Source: Acidimicrobiales bacterium
GTDB taxonomy: Bacteria > Actinomycetota > Acidimicrobiia > Acidimicrobiales > VFJN01
Length of the DNA: 19,040 nucleotides
NCBI GenBank assembly: GCA_016936035.1
Contig: JAFGPU010000096.1
Location: forward strand, 1-19,040
Direction: 5' to 3'
Shown here in pieces: positions 1 through 7,675 of this stretch; the stretch's first letter is position 1; each line of letters starts with the position of its first letter. Made by a program: the position numbers and the translations under genes. A model generated the notes under the pieces. The model did no database searches and was not told where the DNA came from. It saw only the letters and a list, made by a program, of their open reading frames with translations.

Positions 1-503
1 CGGTGGGCGGCCAGGTCGGACCGCAGCGTCTCCAGCATCATGCCCTGGCTGGGCGCGACCGGGCGCAGCTGCGCGAGCTCGTCCTCGTGCAGGGCGCCGG
101 CGTTGGCGTGAGGCAGCAGGCCGGTCTCGTCGAGCACCAGGCGGCACATGGCGACCAGGTAGTCGACGGTGGACGCGTACCCGTTGGCCGCCAACCAGTC
201 GGCCGCTGCCGGGTAGCGCTGCTCGGGTCGTTCACCGAGCGTGAACAGCGCCTCGTGGCAGCCGGCTCGTGCGCCCGCCCGGGCGATCGCCAGCACCTGC
301 TCGGGTGTCAGGTACGGCGAGTTGAGCCGGGCCGGCGGCTGGGCGAAGGTGCAGTAGCCGCACTTGTCGCGGCAGAGCATGGTCAGCGGGACGAACACCT
401 TGGGTGAATAGGTGACCCGCGTCCCCGTCGTCGCGTCGCGCACCTGGCGCGCCTGCGCCGTGAGCGTGGTGAGCGGCAGGTCGAGCAGGTGCGCGTTCCC
501 CAT
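1..503 (-). CDS. cofG: FO synthase, CofG domain (5' part; cut by left window edge)
   Basis: Radical-SAM enzyme of coenzyme F420 biosynthesis; CofG joins tyrosine-derived material to a ribityl-diaminouracil to make FO, together with CofH. The visible 167 residues hold the CxxxCxxC iron-sulfur motif (C44-RDK-C48-GY-C51) within the family context VPLTMLCRDKCGYCTF, followed by SPYLTPEQVL and a CHEALFTLGERPE stretch typical of CofG. The rest lies outside the window, so I cannot tell a separate CofG from the fused FbiC form common in actinobacteria. The ATG at 501-503 is chosen because a TAGCCT -10 box lies exactly 7 nt upstream. The gene follows the cyclase gene by 23 bp on the same strand, but the box suggests independent leaderless transcription. 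No other F420 gene is visible nearby. Confidence 0.9.
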   Translation of the reverse strand, partial: MGNAHLLDLPLTTLTAQARQVRDATTGTRVTYSPKVFVPLTMLCRDKCGYCTFAQPPARLNSPYLTPEQVLAIARAGARAGCHEALFTLGERPEQRYPAAADWLAANGYASTVDYLVAMCRLVLDETGLLPHANAGALHEDELAQLRPVAPSQGMMLETLRSDLAAH

Positions 504-516
504 CGCGAGGAGGCTA
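504..516 (-). promoter_or_regulatory. Predicted leaderless promoter of cofG/fbiC
   Basis: On the minus strand TAGCCT (516-511) is followed by 7 nt and then the ATG at 503. This TAnnnT-N7-start arrangement is the usual actinobacterial leaderless pattern and recurs at four or five other genes here. No convincing -35 hexamer was seen. Confidence 0.5.
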
Positions 517-526
517 GCGGCGGCGC

Positions 527-2107
527 TCAGCGATGCTCCGACCCGGCCGTGGCCGCTTCGTCGACGCGGGGCTCGTAGATCGGCGACGGCACGGTGCGGC
601 CACGGAGGGCGATGGTGCCCACGTCGTGCCACCGGGCCGCTTCGCCGGCGGCGCGCGCGACGGTCGCCCCCGAGGCCAGCACCTTGACCGACCGTGCCTT
701 GGCGACGTCGGTGAGGCGCGCCGCCTCGTTCACCGCCGGCCCGATGACGGTGTACTCGTAGCGCGCCTCGGTGCCCACGTTGCCCGCCACCACCCGGCCC
801 GACGACACCCCGATGCCGGCGGCCAGGCCCACATGGCGCTCGCCCAGGTGGCCGAGCGCCAGCCACAGCAGGCGGGCGGCGCGCAGCGCCCGGTCGGCGT
901 GGTCGGGCTGGGTGCCGGGCACCCCGAAGATGCACAGGGCGCCGTCGCCCTCGAACTTGTTGACCCAGCCGCCCTGGCCGTCGACCGCCCGCACCACGAC
1001 GTCGAAGAAGTCGTTCAGGGTGCGGACCACCTCGTCGGGCGACAGCACCTCGGCCATGGCCGTCGAGCCCACGATGTCGACGAACACCACGCTGGCGTCG
1101 GCCTCATCGCCCCGCAGCCCCGTACCCCGCTCGAGCGCCTGGATGGCGACCTCGCGTCCGACGTGGCGGCCGAACAGGTCCTGGATCTCGCGCCGCTCGC
1201 GCAGACCGTCCACCATCTGGTTGAAGCCCGACTGGACCTCGCCGACCTCGCCGCCGTCGTCGACCACCAGGCCCACGTCGAGGTCGTCGTCGCGCACGCG
1301 CGCCAGCGCACGGCGCACCCCGTCGAGCGGCTCGGCCACCGACCGGGCCACCGAGACCGTGGCGATGAAGCCGGCCGCCAGGCCCACGAGGGGCAGCACG
1401 GCGAGGGCGTAGGGGTGGATCTCGTCCCCGTCGATGAACAGGATCAGCGCCGTGGCGAGCAGGGGCACGCCGGAACCGACCGCCCAGGTGAGCAGCAGGC
1501 GCAGGCGGATGCCCGGGGTGCGGGGCCGGTGGTCGCCCACGCCGTCGAGCACCCACGCGAACAGCGGGCGGAACGAGCGCTCGATCATGAGGTAGGCGAG
1601 CGCGCAGGTCGTGACCCCGCCGATGAGCGTGCCCGTGGCCACGCGGACCACGGTGATGAACCCGGCGCCGGCCAGCGCGGTGATGGCGGCGTACAACCCG
1701 GCGCCGATCACCCAGAACACCAGCGGACGCAGGGCCTGGCGCCAGGGCTCGCGGAGGATGGCGTGACGCTCGAGCAGGGTGGGTGGGCGGCCCTCCAGCG
1801 CCCAGACGACGCGCCGGCTGAACGCCCGGTGACCCCACAGGTACGCGGGTACGAGCAGCACCGTGACGGGCAGCAGCGGCCCCGTCACCCGCACCCCCAG
1901 GGGCAGATCGGGAGCCAGGGCCTCGCCCGAGGCGAGCTGCAGGAACGTCATGACCGCGGCGGCGCCGGCCACGTTCGCGAACAGCAGCCGCCGGCGGATG
2001 CTGCGACGGACGCGGCGGGCGGTGACCTGCAACGAGGTGCGTCCCCGCTCGCCCGACCGGCGTACGTTCATCTCCGGAGCCCGATCTGCCTCTGGCGGGC
2101 CGCTCAC
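527..2107 (-). CDS. Membrane-anchored class III adenylate/guanylate cyclase with HAMP domain
   Basis: Predicted to make cAMP from ATP at the inner face of the membrane. With the GTG start at 2107 (526 aa) the protein has about six membrane helices between residues 41 and 255, a HAMP-like linker near 250-305 (SVAEPLDGVRRALARV), then a class III catalytic domain. Metal ligands are D344 (FVDIVGST) and D388 (NKFEGDGALCIFG). K384 is the expected purine-contacting lysine, and the transition-state Asn and Arg are N460 and R464 (IGPAVNEAARL). The layout matches the six-helix/HAMP/cyclase proteins of mycobacteria (Rv1318c-Rv1320c type). The GTG overlaps the pgl TGA as GTGA, suggesting translational coupling. 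A second candidate start, ATG at 2071, has GGAG directly abutting it and seems worse placed. The partner in the neighbouring carbon pathway, if any, is unknown. Confidence 0.88.
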   Translation of the reverse strand: MSGPPEADRAPEMNVRRSGERGRTSLQVTARRVRRSIRRRLLFANVAGAAAVMTFLQLASGEALAPDLPLGVRVTGPLLPVTVLLVPAYLWGHRAFSRRVVWALEGRPPTLLERHAILREPWRQALRPLVFWVIGAGLYAAITALAGAGFITVVRVATGTLIGGVTTCALAYLMIERSFRPLFAWVLDGVGDHRPRTPGIRLRLLLTWAVGSGVPLLATALILFIDGDEIHPYALAVLPLVGLAAGFIATVSVARSVAEPLDGVRRALARVRDDDLDVGLVVDDGGEVGEVQSGFNQMVDGLRERREIQDLFGRHVGREVAIQALERGTGLRGDEADASVVFVDIVGSTAMAEVLSPDEVVRTLNDFFDVVVRAVDGQGGWVNKFEGDGALCIFGVPGTQPDHADRALRAARLLWLALGHLGERHVGLAAGIGVSSGRVVAGNVGTEARYEYTVIGPAVNEAARLTDVAKARSVKVLASGATVARAAGEAARWHDVGTIALRGRTVPSPIYEPRVDEAATAGSEHR

Positions 2108-2778
2108 CCCAGGTCGCCGGCCGCGGCGGGATCGACGAGCCACAGCACCCGGTCGGCCCGGACCTGCGAGGCCGGCAGGGACGGGTCGCCCGCGGCCACG
2201 CGGGCAAGCGCGGCGCGCTTGGCCTCGCCGGCCACGGTGACCAGCACGAGCCGCGCCCGGGCGATGCCGGCGAAGGTGAGGGTCATGCGGGGATGGGGGT
2301 TGGCGCCAGACGGGTCCTCGTTCATCACGACGAGCCGGCCCGGGTCGGCCTGCAGCGCCGGCGAGTCGGGAAAGAGCGAGGCCGTGTGCCCGTCCGGACC
2401 CATGCCCAGGTGCACGACGTCGAACTGGCCGAGCTCGCCCAGACGGAGCTGGTAGGGATCGGGGCCGTCGTCGCAGCGCATCGGGAAGTTGGCGTTGACC
2501 GCGCCGACCCGCTCGAGCAGGGATTCGCGCACCAGCCGGTAGTTCGAGGCCTCGTCGTCGAGGGGGACGCAACGCTCGTCGCCCCAGTAGACGTCGACCT
2601 TCCACCAGTCGATCTGGTTGCCGGCGTCGTCGGCGAGCCGCTCGTAGCTCTGGCGCGCCAGCTCGCCACCGGACAGCGCCACTGAGAAGGCGTCGTGGGG
2701 GCGACTGTGGAACGCCTCGATGACGCGCTCGGCGAACTCGCCGGGGACGTCGTCGACCACCACCAGTTCGCCGTGCAC
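2104..2778 (-). CDS. pgl: 6-phosphogluconolactonase
   Basis: Hydrolyses 6-phosphogluconolactone to 6-phosphogluconate in the oxidative pentose phosphate pathway (cytosol). The 224-aa product shows the family motifs in order: SGG (36-38), WGDERCVP (65-72), SNYRLVRESLL (78-88) and LGMGPDGHTASLFP (124-137), which holds the catalytic histidine. Length is normal for the stand-alone enzyme. The GTG at 2778 is chosen because TAGCGT lies exactly 7 nt upstream, giving a likely leaderless start. Another GTG, 9 nt upstream at 2787, overlaps that box and is therefore less likely. The gene lies 50 bp after tal and its stop overlaps the cyclase start. Normally zwf and opcA accompany it in actinobacteria; they are not here. 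Confidence 0.93.
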   Translation of the reverse strand: MHGELVVVDDVPGEFAERVIEAFHSRPHDAFSVALSGGELARQSYERLADDAGNQIDWWKVDVYWGDERCVPLDDEASNYRLVRESLLERVGAVNANFPMRCDDGPDPYQLRLGELGQFDVVHLGMGPDGHTASLFPDSPALQADPGRLVVMNEDPSGANPHPRMTLTFAGIARARLVLVTVAGEAKRAALARVAAGDPSLPASQVRADRVLWLVDPAAAGDLG

Positions 2779-2791
2779 CCCGCGCACGCTA
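2779..2791 (-). promoter_or_regulatory. Predicted leaderless promoter of pgl
   Basis: TAGCGT (2791-2786, minus strand) plus 7 nt precedes the GTG at 2778. It would allow pgl and the cyclase to be transcribed apart from tkt-tal. Confidence 0.45.
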
Positions 2792-2828
2792 TCCCACGGT
2801 GCGCCGCCCTCGGGCCGTCCCGCAGGAG

Positions 2829-3920
2829 CTAGCGCAGATCCTCGGCCTTGACGGCGAGCGACGACATCAGCTCGTCGAAGCTCTTGGCGAACGACGCGAC
2901 GCCCTGGTCCTCGAGCACGCGAGCGACGTCGTCGAGGTCGACGCCCGCGGTGCTGACGTCGTCGAGCGTGCGGCGCGCCGCGTCGAGGTCGACGTCGACC
3001 GTGCGGGCGAGCGTGCCGTGGTCGTCGAACGCCTCGAGCGTGGCCTCGGGCATGGTGTTGACCGAGTCGGGGCCGATCAGCGGGTCGACGTACAGCGTGT
3101 CGCTGTAGGCCGGGTTCTTCGTGGAGGTCGACGCCCACAGCGGCCGTTGCACGCGGGCGCCGCGCTCGGCCAGCGCCTGCCAGCGGGGCCCGGTGAAGGT
3201 GGACAGGAACATGCCGTAGGCGGCCTGGGCCTGGGCGACCGCGGTCGTGCCCCGCAGGGCCAGCGCCGCGTCGGTGCCGATGGCGTCGAGCCGCTGGTCG
3301 ACCTCGGTGTCGACCCGGCTGACGAAGAACGACGCCACGCCGGACACGGTGGAGAGGTCGCCGTCGTAGGACTCGAGGCCGGCGATGTAGGCCTCCATCA
3401 CCTCGGCGTACCGGTCGAGCCCGAAGATGAGGGTGACGTTGATGCTGTGGCCCTCGCCGACGAGGGTGCGCACCGCGTCGACGCCCTCGGCCGTGGCCGG
3501 CACCTTGACGAACAGGTTGGGCTGGTCGATGCGGGCGTGCAGCGCGCGGGCCGACGTCGTGGTGCGGTGGCGGTCTCGGGCCAGGTCGGGGGCGACCTCG
3601 AGCGAGACGTAGCCGTCGACGCCATCGCTCGCGTCGTGCACCGGGCGCAGGATGCGCAGGGCGTCGACGATGTCGGTGACGACCATGGTCCAGTAGGCGT
3701 CGTCGACCGACATGCCGTCGCCGATCAGCTGGCCGAACTGGTCGTCGTAGGTGTCGGCGCCGGCGATGGCCTTCTGGAAGATCGTGGGGTTGGAGGTGAC
3801 GCCCCGCACCCCGCGCTCGACCCAGTGGGCCAGTTCACCGCTGGTGATCCACTCGCGGCGCAGGTTGTCGAGCCACGGGCTCTGGCCGTGGCGGTCGAAG
3901 AGGTCGTGGAGCTTGGTCAC
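2829..3920 (-). CDS. tal: Transaldolase
   Basis: Transfers a dihydroxyacetone unit between sedoheptulose-7-P and glyceraldehyde-3-P in the non-oxidative pentose phosphate pathway. The 363-aa protein opens with the actinobacterial-type sequence LHDLFDRHGQSPWLDNLRR. It has GVTSNPTIFQKAI (40-52), the Schiff-base lysine K139 in NLFVKVPAT, INVTLIFGLDRY (160-171) and RPLWASTSTKNPAYSD near 285. Length fits the Mycobacterium/Corynebacterium Tal type rather than the short form. The GTG start at 3920 overlaps the tkt stop (GTGA) and is preceded by AGGAGG (3930-3925) 4 nt away, so coupling to tkt is strongly supported. Confidence 0.96.
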   Translation of the reverse strand: MTKLHDLFDRHGQSPWLDNLRREWITSGELAHWVERGVRGVTSNPTIFQKAIAGADTYDDQFGQLIGDGMSVDDAYWTMVVTDIVDALRILRPVHDASDGVDGYVSLEVAPDLARDRHRTTTSARALHARIDQPNLFVKVPATAEGVDAVRTLVGEGHSINVTLIFGLDRYAEVMEAYIAGLESYDGDLSTVSGVASFFVSRVDTEVDQRLDAIGTDAALALRGTTAVAQAQAAYGMFLSTFTGPRWQALAERGARVQRPLWASTSTKNPAYSDTLYVDPLIGPDSVNTMPEATLEAFDDHGTLARTVDVDLDAARRTLDDVSTAGVDLDDVARVLEDQGVASFAKSFDELMSSLAVKAEDLR

Positions 3921-5893
3921 TCGCCCTCCTGGAGGTCGCTGACGAGTTGGCGGGCCCGGTCGGCCACGTTCTCGGGTGTGTACCCGAGGTTGGCCAGCGC
4001 GATGTCCCCGGGGGCCGAGGCGCCGAACCGGTCGATGCTGACGCTGTCGTCGGCCCAGCGGTCCCAGCCCAGGCTGGCGCCCGCCTCGACGGCCAGGGTC
4101 GGCACCTCGGGCGGCAGCACCGAGGTCTGGTACTGGTCGCTCTGGGCGGCGAACAGATCCCACGAGGGCATCGAGACCACCCGGGCGGGCAGGCCGCCGT
4201 CGCTCAGCAGCTCGGCGGCCGCGAGGCAGACCGCGACCTCGCTGCCGGTGCCGATGAGCACGATGCGGGCGTCGTGTGCGTCGGCCAGCACGTAGGCGCC
4301 GCGCTCGACCGGCGCGCCGGCGGTGCCGTCGAGCACGGGCACGTCCTGGCGGGTGAGCACGAGCGCGGTGGGGCCGTCTGACTCGAGCGCGATGCGCCAC
4401 GCGGCGGCCGTCTCGTTGGCGTCGGCCGGGCGGATCAGGCGCAGCTGGGGCATGGCCCGCAGCGACGACAGGTGCTCGACGGGCTGGTGGGTGGGCCCGT
4501 CCTCGCCGAGGCCGACCGAGTCGTGGGTGAAGGAGAAGATCTCCTTGTACTCGGACATCGCGGCCAGACGGACGGCGGGGCGCATGTAGTCGCTGAACAC
4601 GAAGAACGTGCCGCCGACGGGGACGACGCCGCCATGCGCCGACATGCCGTTCATCACGCCGCCCATGGCGTGCTCCCGCACACCGAAGTACATCTGGCGG
4701 CCGGCGGGGTCGTCCGGGGTGAACACGCCGTGGTCCTTGATGACCGTGCCGGTGTTGCCGGTGAGGTCGGCGCCCCCGCCCATCAGGCCGGGCACCTTGT
4801 CGGCGAGGGCCTGGAGGCAGGCGCCGCTGGCCTTGCGGGTCGCCACCGCCGTGCCGGGCTCCCACGACGGGAGGGCGTCCTGCCAGCCCGGCAGGCCCCG
4901 GAGGTCGATGCAGGCCTCGTACGCGTCACGGTCGCCGCCCCACGAGGCGAGGCGCTTCTCCCAGGCCTCGCGCCGGTCGCGACCCCGCCGGCCGGCCGCC
5001 CGGTACAGCTCGAGCACGTCGTCCGGCACCCAGAACCTGGCGTCGGCGGGCAGGCCGAGGATCTCCTTGGTGACCGCCACCTCGTCGTCGCCCAGCGGGC
5101 TGCCGTGGGCGGTGGCCGTGTCGGTGAAGGTGGGCGAGGGCCAGCCGATGTGGCTGCGCAGGATGAGCAGCGAGGGCGCCTCGTCGTCGTCGCCCGCCTC
5201 GCGGAGCGCGGCCTCGAGCGCGTCGGTGTCGTTGGCGATCTCACCGAGCTGGGTGACGTGCCAGCCGTAGGACTCGAACCGCCGGGCGGCGTCGTCGGAG
5301 TAGCTGAGCTCGGTCTCGCCGTCGATGCTGATGTGGTTGTCGTCGTAGACGTAGACGAGGCGCCCGAGGCGCAGGTGACCGGCCAACGAGGCGGCCTCGT
5401 GGCTGATGCCCTCCATCAGGTCGCCGTCGCTGCAGATGACGTAGGTGCGGTGGTCGCACAGCTCGGGGCCGAAGCGGGCGCGCAGCGACCGCTCGGCCAC
5501 GCCCATGCCCACGCCGTTGGCGAAGCCCTGGCCCAGCGGGCCGGTGGTGACCTCGACGCCGGGCGTGTGGTGGACCTCGGGGTGGCCCGGCGTCTGCGAG
5601 CCCCACTGGCGGAAGTCCCTGAGGTCGTCGAGGGTCAGGCCGTAGCCGGTGAGGTGGAGCATCGAGTAGAGGAGGATCGACGCGTGGCCGGCCGACAGCA
5701 CGAACCGGTCGCGGTCGGGCCAGTCGGGCGCCGCGGCGTCGTAGGTCATGATGCGCGTCCACAGGACGTGGGCCAGGGGAGCGAGCGCCATCGCCGTACC
5801 CGGGTGACCGCTGCGGGCCGCCTGGGGGGCATCCATGGCGAGGCCACGGATGACGTTGATGGCGCGCTGTTCGAGGGCGGGGTCAGGCGTCAT
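3917..5893 (-). CDS. tkt: Transketolase
   Basis: Thiamine-diphosphate enzyme moving two-carbon units between sugar phosphates; cytosolic. The 658-aa protein has the full motif series: SGHPG (28-32), SAGHAS (67-72), GPLGQGFANGVG (118-129), the ThDP/metal motif CSDGDLMEGISHE (154-166) ending around N186, and catalytic glutamate E407 in FGVREHAMGG, followed by the pyrimidine-binding FSFTHDSVGLGEDGPTHQPVEHL stretch (given here only for its key GEDGPTHQP part, near 450). Two starts are possible, GTG 5899 and ATG 5893. TAGGGT at 5908-5903 would abut the GTG, so the ATG is preferred. It heads the tkt-tal pair by a 4-nt overlap. Confidence 0.96.
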   Translation of the reverse strand: MTPDPALEQRAINVIRGLAMDAPQAARSGHPGTAMALAPLAHVLWTRIMTYDAAAPDWPDRDRFVLSAGHASILLYSMLHLTGYGLTLDDLRDFRQWGSQTPGHPEVHHTPGVEVTTGPLGQGFANGVGMGVAERSLRARFGPELCDHRTYVICSDGDLMEGISHEAASLAGHLRLGRLVYVYDDNHISIDGETELSYSDDAARRFESYGWHVTQLGEIANDTDALEAALREAGDDDEAPSLLILRSHIGWPSPTFTDTATAHGSPLGDDEVAVTKEILGLPADARFWVPDDVLELYRAAGRRGRDRREAWEKRLASWGGDRDAYEACIDLRGLPGWQDALPSWEPGTAVATRKASGACLQALADKVPGLMGGGADLTGNTGTVIKDHGVFTPDDPAGRQMYFGVREHAMGGVMNGMSAHGGVVPVGGTFFVFSDYMRPAVRLAAMSEYKEIFSFTHDSVGLGEDGPTHQPVEHLSSLRAMPQLRLIRPADANETAAAWRIALESDGPTALVLTRQDVPVLDGTAGAPVERGAYVLADAHDARIVLIGTGSEVAVCLAAAELLSDGGLPARVVSMPSWDLFAAQSDQYQTSVLPPEVPTLAVEAGASLGWDRWADDSVSIDRFGASAPGDIALANLGYTPENVADRARQLVSDLQEGE

Positions 5894-5908
5894 GCGCACG
5901 CCACCCTA
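5894..5908 (-). promoter_or_regulatory. Predicted promoter of tkt-tal
   Basis: TAGGGT (5908-5903) lies 9 nt before the ATG at 5893, compatible with a leaderless or very short-leader transcript. No clear Shine-Dalgarno sequence lies in front of the ATG. Confidence 0.4.
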
Positions 5909-5951
5909 GTGGGCGCTCGGAGGGCTTCCGCCGCTGCTCGGACCGTGTTCA

Positions 5952-5968
5952 GACCGGGTTCACCGGTC
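5952..5968 (-). terminator. Small hairpin spanning the FIST gene stop codon
   Basis: GACCGG and CCGGTC flank a 5-nt loop, giving a perfect 6-bp stem; the loop contains the TGA stop (5960-5962). There is no T tract after it on the minus strand, so it may be a weak terminator or an mRNA 3' stabilising structure before the tkt promoter. Confidence 0.3.
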
Positions 5969-7114
5969 GCGGAACAGCACGACGCTGGCGGTGAAGCCGT
6001 GCACGAAGCTGCGCCGCCCGACCGGGCCGATCTCGCCGGCGCAGAACATGCCCGCCACGGTTGGCGACCGCACCACCGCGTCGACGGCCCGGGCGTCGTG
6101 ATCGGGCTCGCCGAACAGGTGCGTCCCCCGGCCGTTGCAGGTGAAGACGAGGGCCGCGTCGGCCGGGCCGTCGGCGGCGGCCAGCGTGAGCAGCGCCCGC
6201 AGGTCCTCGTCGGCCGCTTCGGCGTCGCGCACCTGGAACTGCACGGTGGTGCCGACCTCCACCCGGTCGCCGACGGCCAGGGCCCGGGACTCGGCGTCGG
6301 CGCCGACGACGTTGCGGACGAGGAAGTCGCCCCGCCCGAACGTCGCCCGGTGCTCGTCGACGGCGATGCCGACGTGCAGCCCCGCGGCGAGCTTCGCCCG
6401 CTCGTCGGGCCCGGCGGCGGCGACCACCTCTTCGAGGCGGTCGAGCGCCGGGCGGCCCGCCAGCTCGACCAGAGCGTTGCGCTCGGCCTGCGTGACGATC
6501 ATGGGCTCGCCGATCGGGCGGCAGCCCTGCGACACGACCAGGGTCGGCGCCGCCTCGACCGGCAGCACGGCGCCGACGCCGCCATCTGTCACGACGTTGC
6601 CGTCGAGCACCAGCCGGTTGCCCCCCGGACCGCGAGCCGCCGACGCCGCGCCGCCGACGACCGGCACCGGGGGGTCGAGCCGGCCCAGCAGCTCGACGAT
6701 CTCGTCGACCGGCAGCGAGAACGGATCGGCCAGCAGCACCAGCACCTCACCGGGGCGGCACGTGTCGGCGGTCAGTCCACCGACCGCCGTGCCCGACGGG
6801 GTGCGCGCCGCGGTGACGCGCACCGGGCGGGCGGGGGCGGGCAGCCGGGCGGCCCACAGCGCGACGGCGGGCTCGTCCTCGACCTCGCGGGCGCCGCCGA
6901 CGACCGCGACGGCCGTGCTGCCGACCAGCACGCCGGGATCGAGGAGGGCCCTGACGGTGGCGGCGATGTCGGCGACCGCGTCGACGTGGTGCGGTGAGCA
7001 GAACAGCACCGCCAGGTCGGGCCCGGCGCCGACCTGCTCGAGCACCTGCCCGACGGCCTCGCCGGTGGCGGTAGCCGCGTCGGGGTGCACCGACAGGGCG
7101 CTGGCGAAGGCCAT
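5960..7114 (-). CDS. FIST N- and C-domain protein (putative small-ligand sensor)
   Basis: FIST domains are predicted sensory modules that bind small molecules such as amino acids; some members are stand-alone, as here. The 384-aa protein has an N-terminal half with LAVLFCSPHHVD, the glycine-rich LVGSTAVAVVGGAREVE and VVGGAASAARGPGGNRLVL, fitting FIST_N. The C-terminal half ends with the FIST_C signature: FTCNGRGTHLFGEPDHDA, AGMFCAGEIGPVG, then FVHGFTASVVLF. There is no membrane segment, kinase, cyclase or methyl-accepting domain. The ATG at 7114 follows GAGGAGG (7128-7122) at 7 nt spacing, and this site overlaps the stop of the upstream small gene, so the two are one operon. The ligand and output partner are unknown. 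Confidence 0.87.
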   Translation of the reverse strand: MAFASALSVHPDAATATGEAVGQVLEQVGAGPDLAVLFCSPHHVDAVADIAATVRALLDPGVLVGSTAVAVVGGAREVEDEPAVALWAARLPAPARPVRVTAARTPSGTAVGGLTADTCRPGEVLVLLADPFSLPVDEIVELLGRLDPPVPVVGGAASAARGPGGNRLVLDGNVVTDGGVGAVLPVEAAPTLVVSQGCRPIGEPMIVTQAERNALVELAGRPALDRLEEVVAAAGPDERAKLAAGLHVGIAVDEHRATFGRGDFLVRNVVGADAESRALAVGDRVEVGTTVQFQVRDAEAADEDLRALLTLAAADGPADAALVFTCNGRGTHLFGEPDHDARAVDAVVRSPTVAGMFCAGEIGPVGRRSFVHGFTASVVLFRDR

Positions 7115-7126
7115 GGGGACGCCTCC

Positions 7127-7519
7127 TCAACCCGCCGGGCCGGGGACGAGGGTGTAGGGCACGACCGTCGCGTGGCCCCCGTCGATGCTGACGTGGGCCT
7201 CGACGGTCCCGTAGTCGGCGAAATCGAGCTCGGCCCGCACGAACCGGTAGGTGAACTTGCCCGGTTCGACCTGGAGGGGCTGCACGTTGCGGGCCACCTG
7301 GTCGCCGTCGCGCCGGAAGACGACCTCGAGGACGCCCGTGCCGGGCTCGTCGGGACCGCAGCGCGCCAGGACCACCAGGTGCGGCCCCACGGTGCAGGGC
7401 GGCGGCTCGGGCGGGGCAGCCGAGAAGTGGACGCCGGTGAGGTCGATCTGGGTCGGACCGCCCTCGAAGGCCGGCCTCAGCTCGATGTTCTCGACGAACA
7501 GGGCTGCGACGATGTCCAT
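7127..7519 (-). CDS. Small soluble protein of unknown function, operon partner of FIST protein
   Basis: 130 aa, not recognised with confidence. It has no signal peptide or membrane segment. It starts MDIVAALFVENIEL, contains a proline-rich patch (APPEPPPC, 35-42) and then alternating hydrophobic strands (LVVLARC, VLEVVFRRDG, KFTYRFVRAELDF, TVEAHVSIDG), which suggests an all-beta sandwich fold. The general pattern resembles small actinobacterial DUF proteins of the DUF6941 kind, but that is a weak recollection. The ATG at 7519 sits exactly 7 nt after a TAGCGT box, so this is the leaderless first gene of the operon; the FIST gene follows after 12 nt. Confidence 0.75.
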   Translation of the reverse strand: MDIVAALFVENIELRPAFEGGPTQIDLTGVHFSAAPPEPPPCTVGPHLVVLARCGPDEPGTGVLEVVFRRDGDQVARNVQPLQVEPGKFTYRFVRAELDFADYGTVEAHVSIDGGHATVVPYTLVPGPAG

Positions 7520-7532
7520 GCGAGGAACGCTA
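7520..7532 (-). promoter_or_regulatory. Predicted leaderless promoter of the small-protein/FIST operon
   Basis: TAGCGT (7532-7527, minus strand) is followed by 7 nt and the ATG at 7519. It is divergent from the tetR promoter across a roughly 130-bp region. Confidence 0.5.
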
Positions 7533-7557
7533 GGGCACGGTCGCCGGCGACCGGCAC

Positions 7558-7570
7558 CGACCGCCGGTGA
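7558..7570. promoter_or_regulatory. Imperfect palindrome, possible TetR operator copy
   Basis: CGACCGCCGGTGA matches the perfect palindrome at 8338-8350 (TGACCGCCGGTCA) in 11 of 13 positions; its core ACCG-C-CGGT is perfectly symmetric. It lies just upstream of where the -35 region of the FIST operon would be, and about 100 bp before tetR. The rest of 7571-7662 holds no gene that I can see. Confidence 0.35.
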
Positions 7571-7662
7571 CCGCGCCTGGCGTGGGATGGCGACCGCCGT
7601 CGGTGGCGGCGAGCTGCGGGCGGGCCCGTCGGAAACACGGCGTCACCGGTACCCCGGCCCGG

Positions 7663-7675
7663 TAGCCTTCCGGCC
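7663..7675 (+). promoter_or_regulatory. Predicted leaderless promoter of tetR-family gene
   Basis: TAGCCT (7663-7668) is followed by 7 nt and the GTG at 7676, the same geometry as at cofG, pgl and the FIST operon. Confidence 0.5.

Noticed and set aside
2779..3138. Upstream extension of pgl into tal
   Set aside because: It overlaps the well-conserved end of transaldolase and adds low-complexity sequence. GTG 2778 with its -10 box fits the family start.
5893..5899. GTG at 5899 as the tkt start
   Set aside because: The only plausible -10 box would sit 3 nt away, so the codon would not be in the transcript. ATG 5893 is preferred, though this was not tested.
4472..6997. 841-codon open frame on the plus strand
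   Set aside because: It lies antisense to transketolase and FIST, both of which have full family motifs. Long antisense frames are expected in DNA this rich in G+C, and its product is low-complexity (Gly/Ala/Val/Arg/Glu) with no motif.
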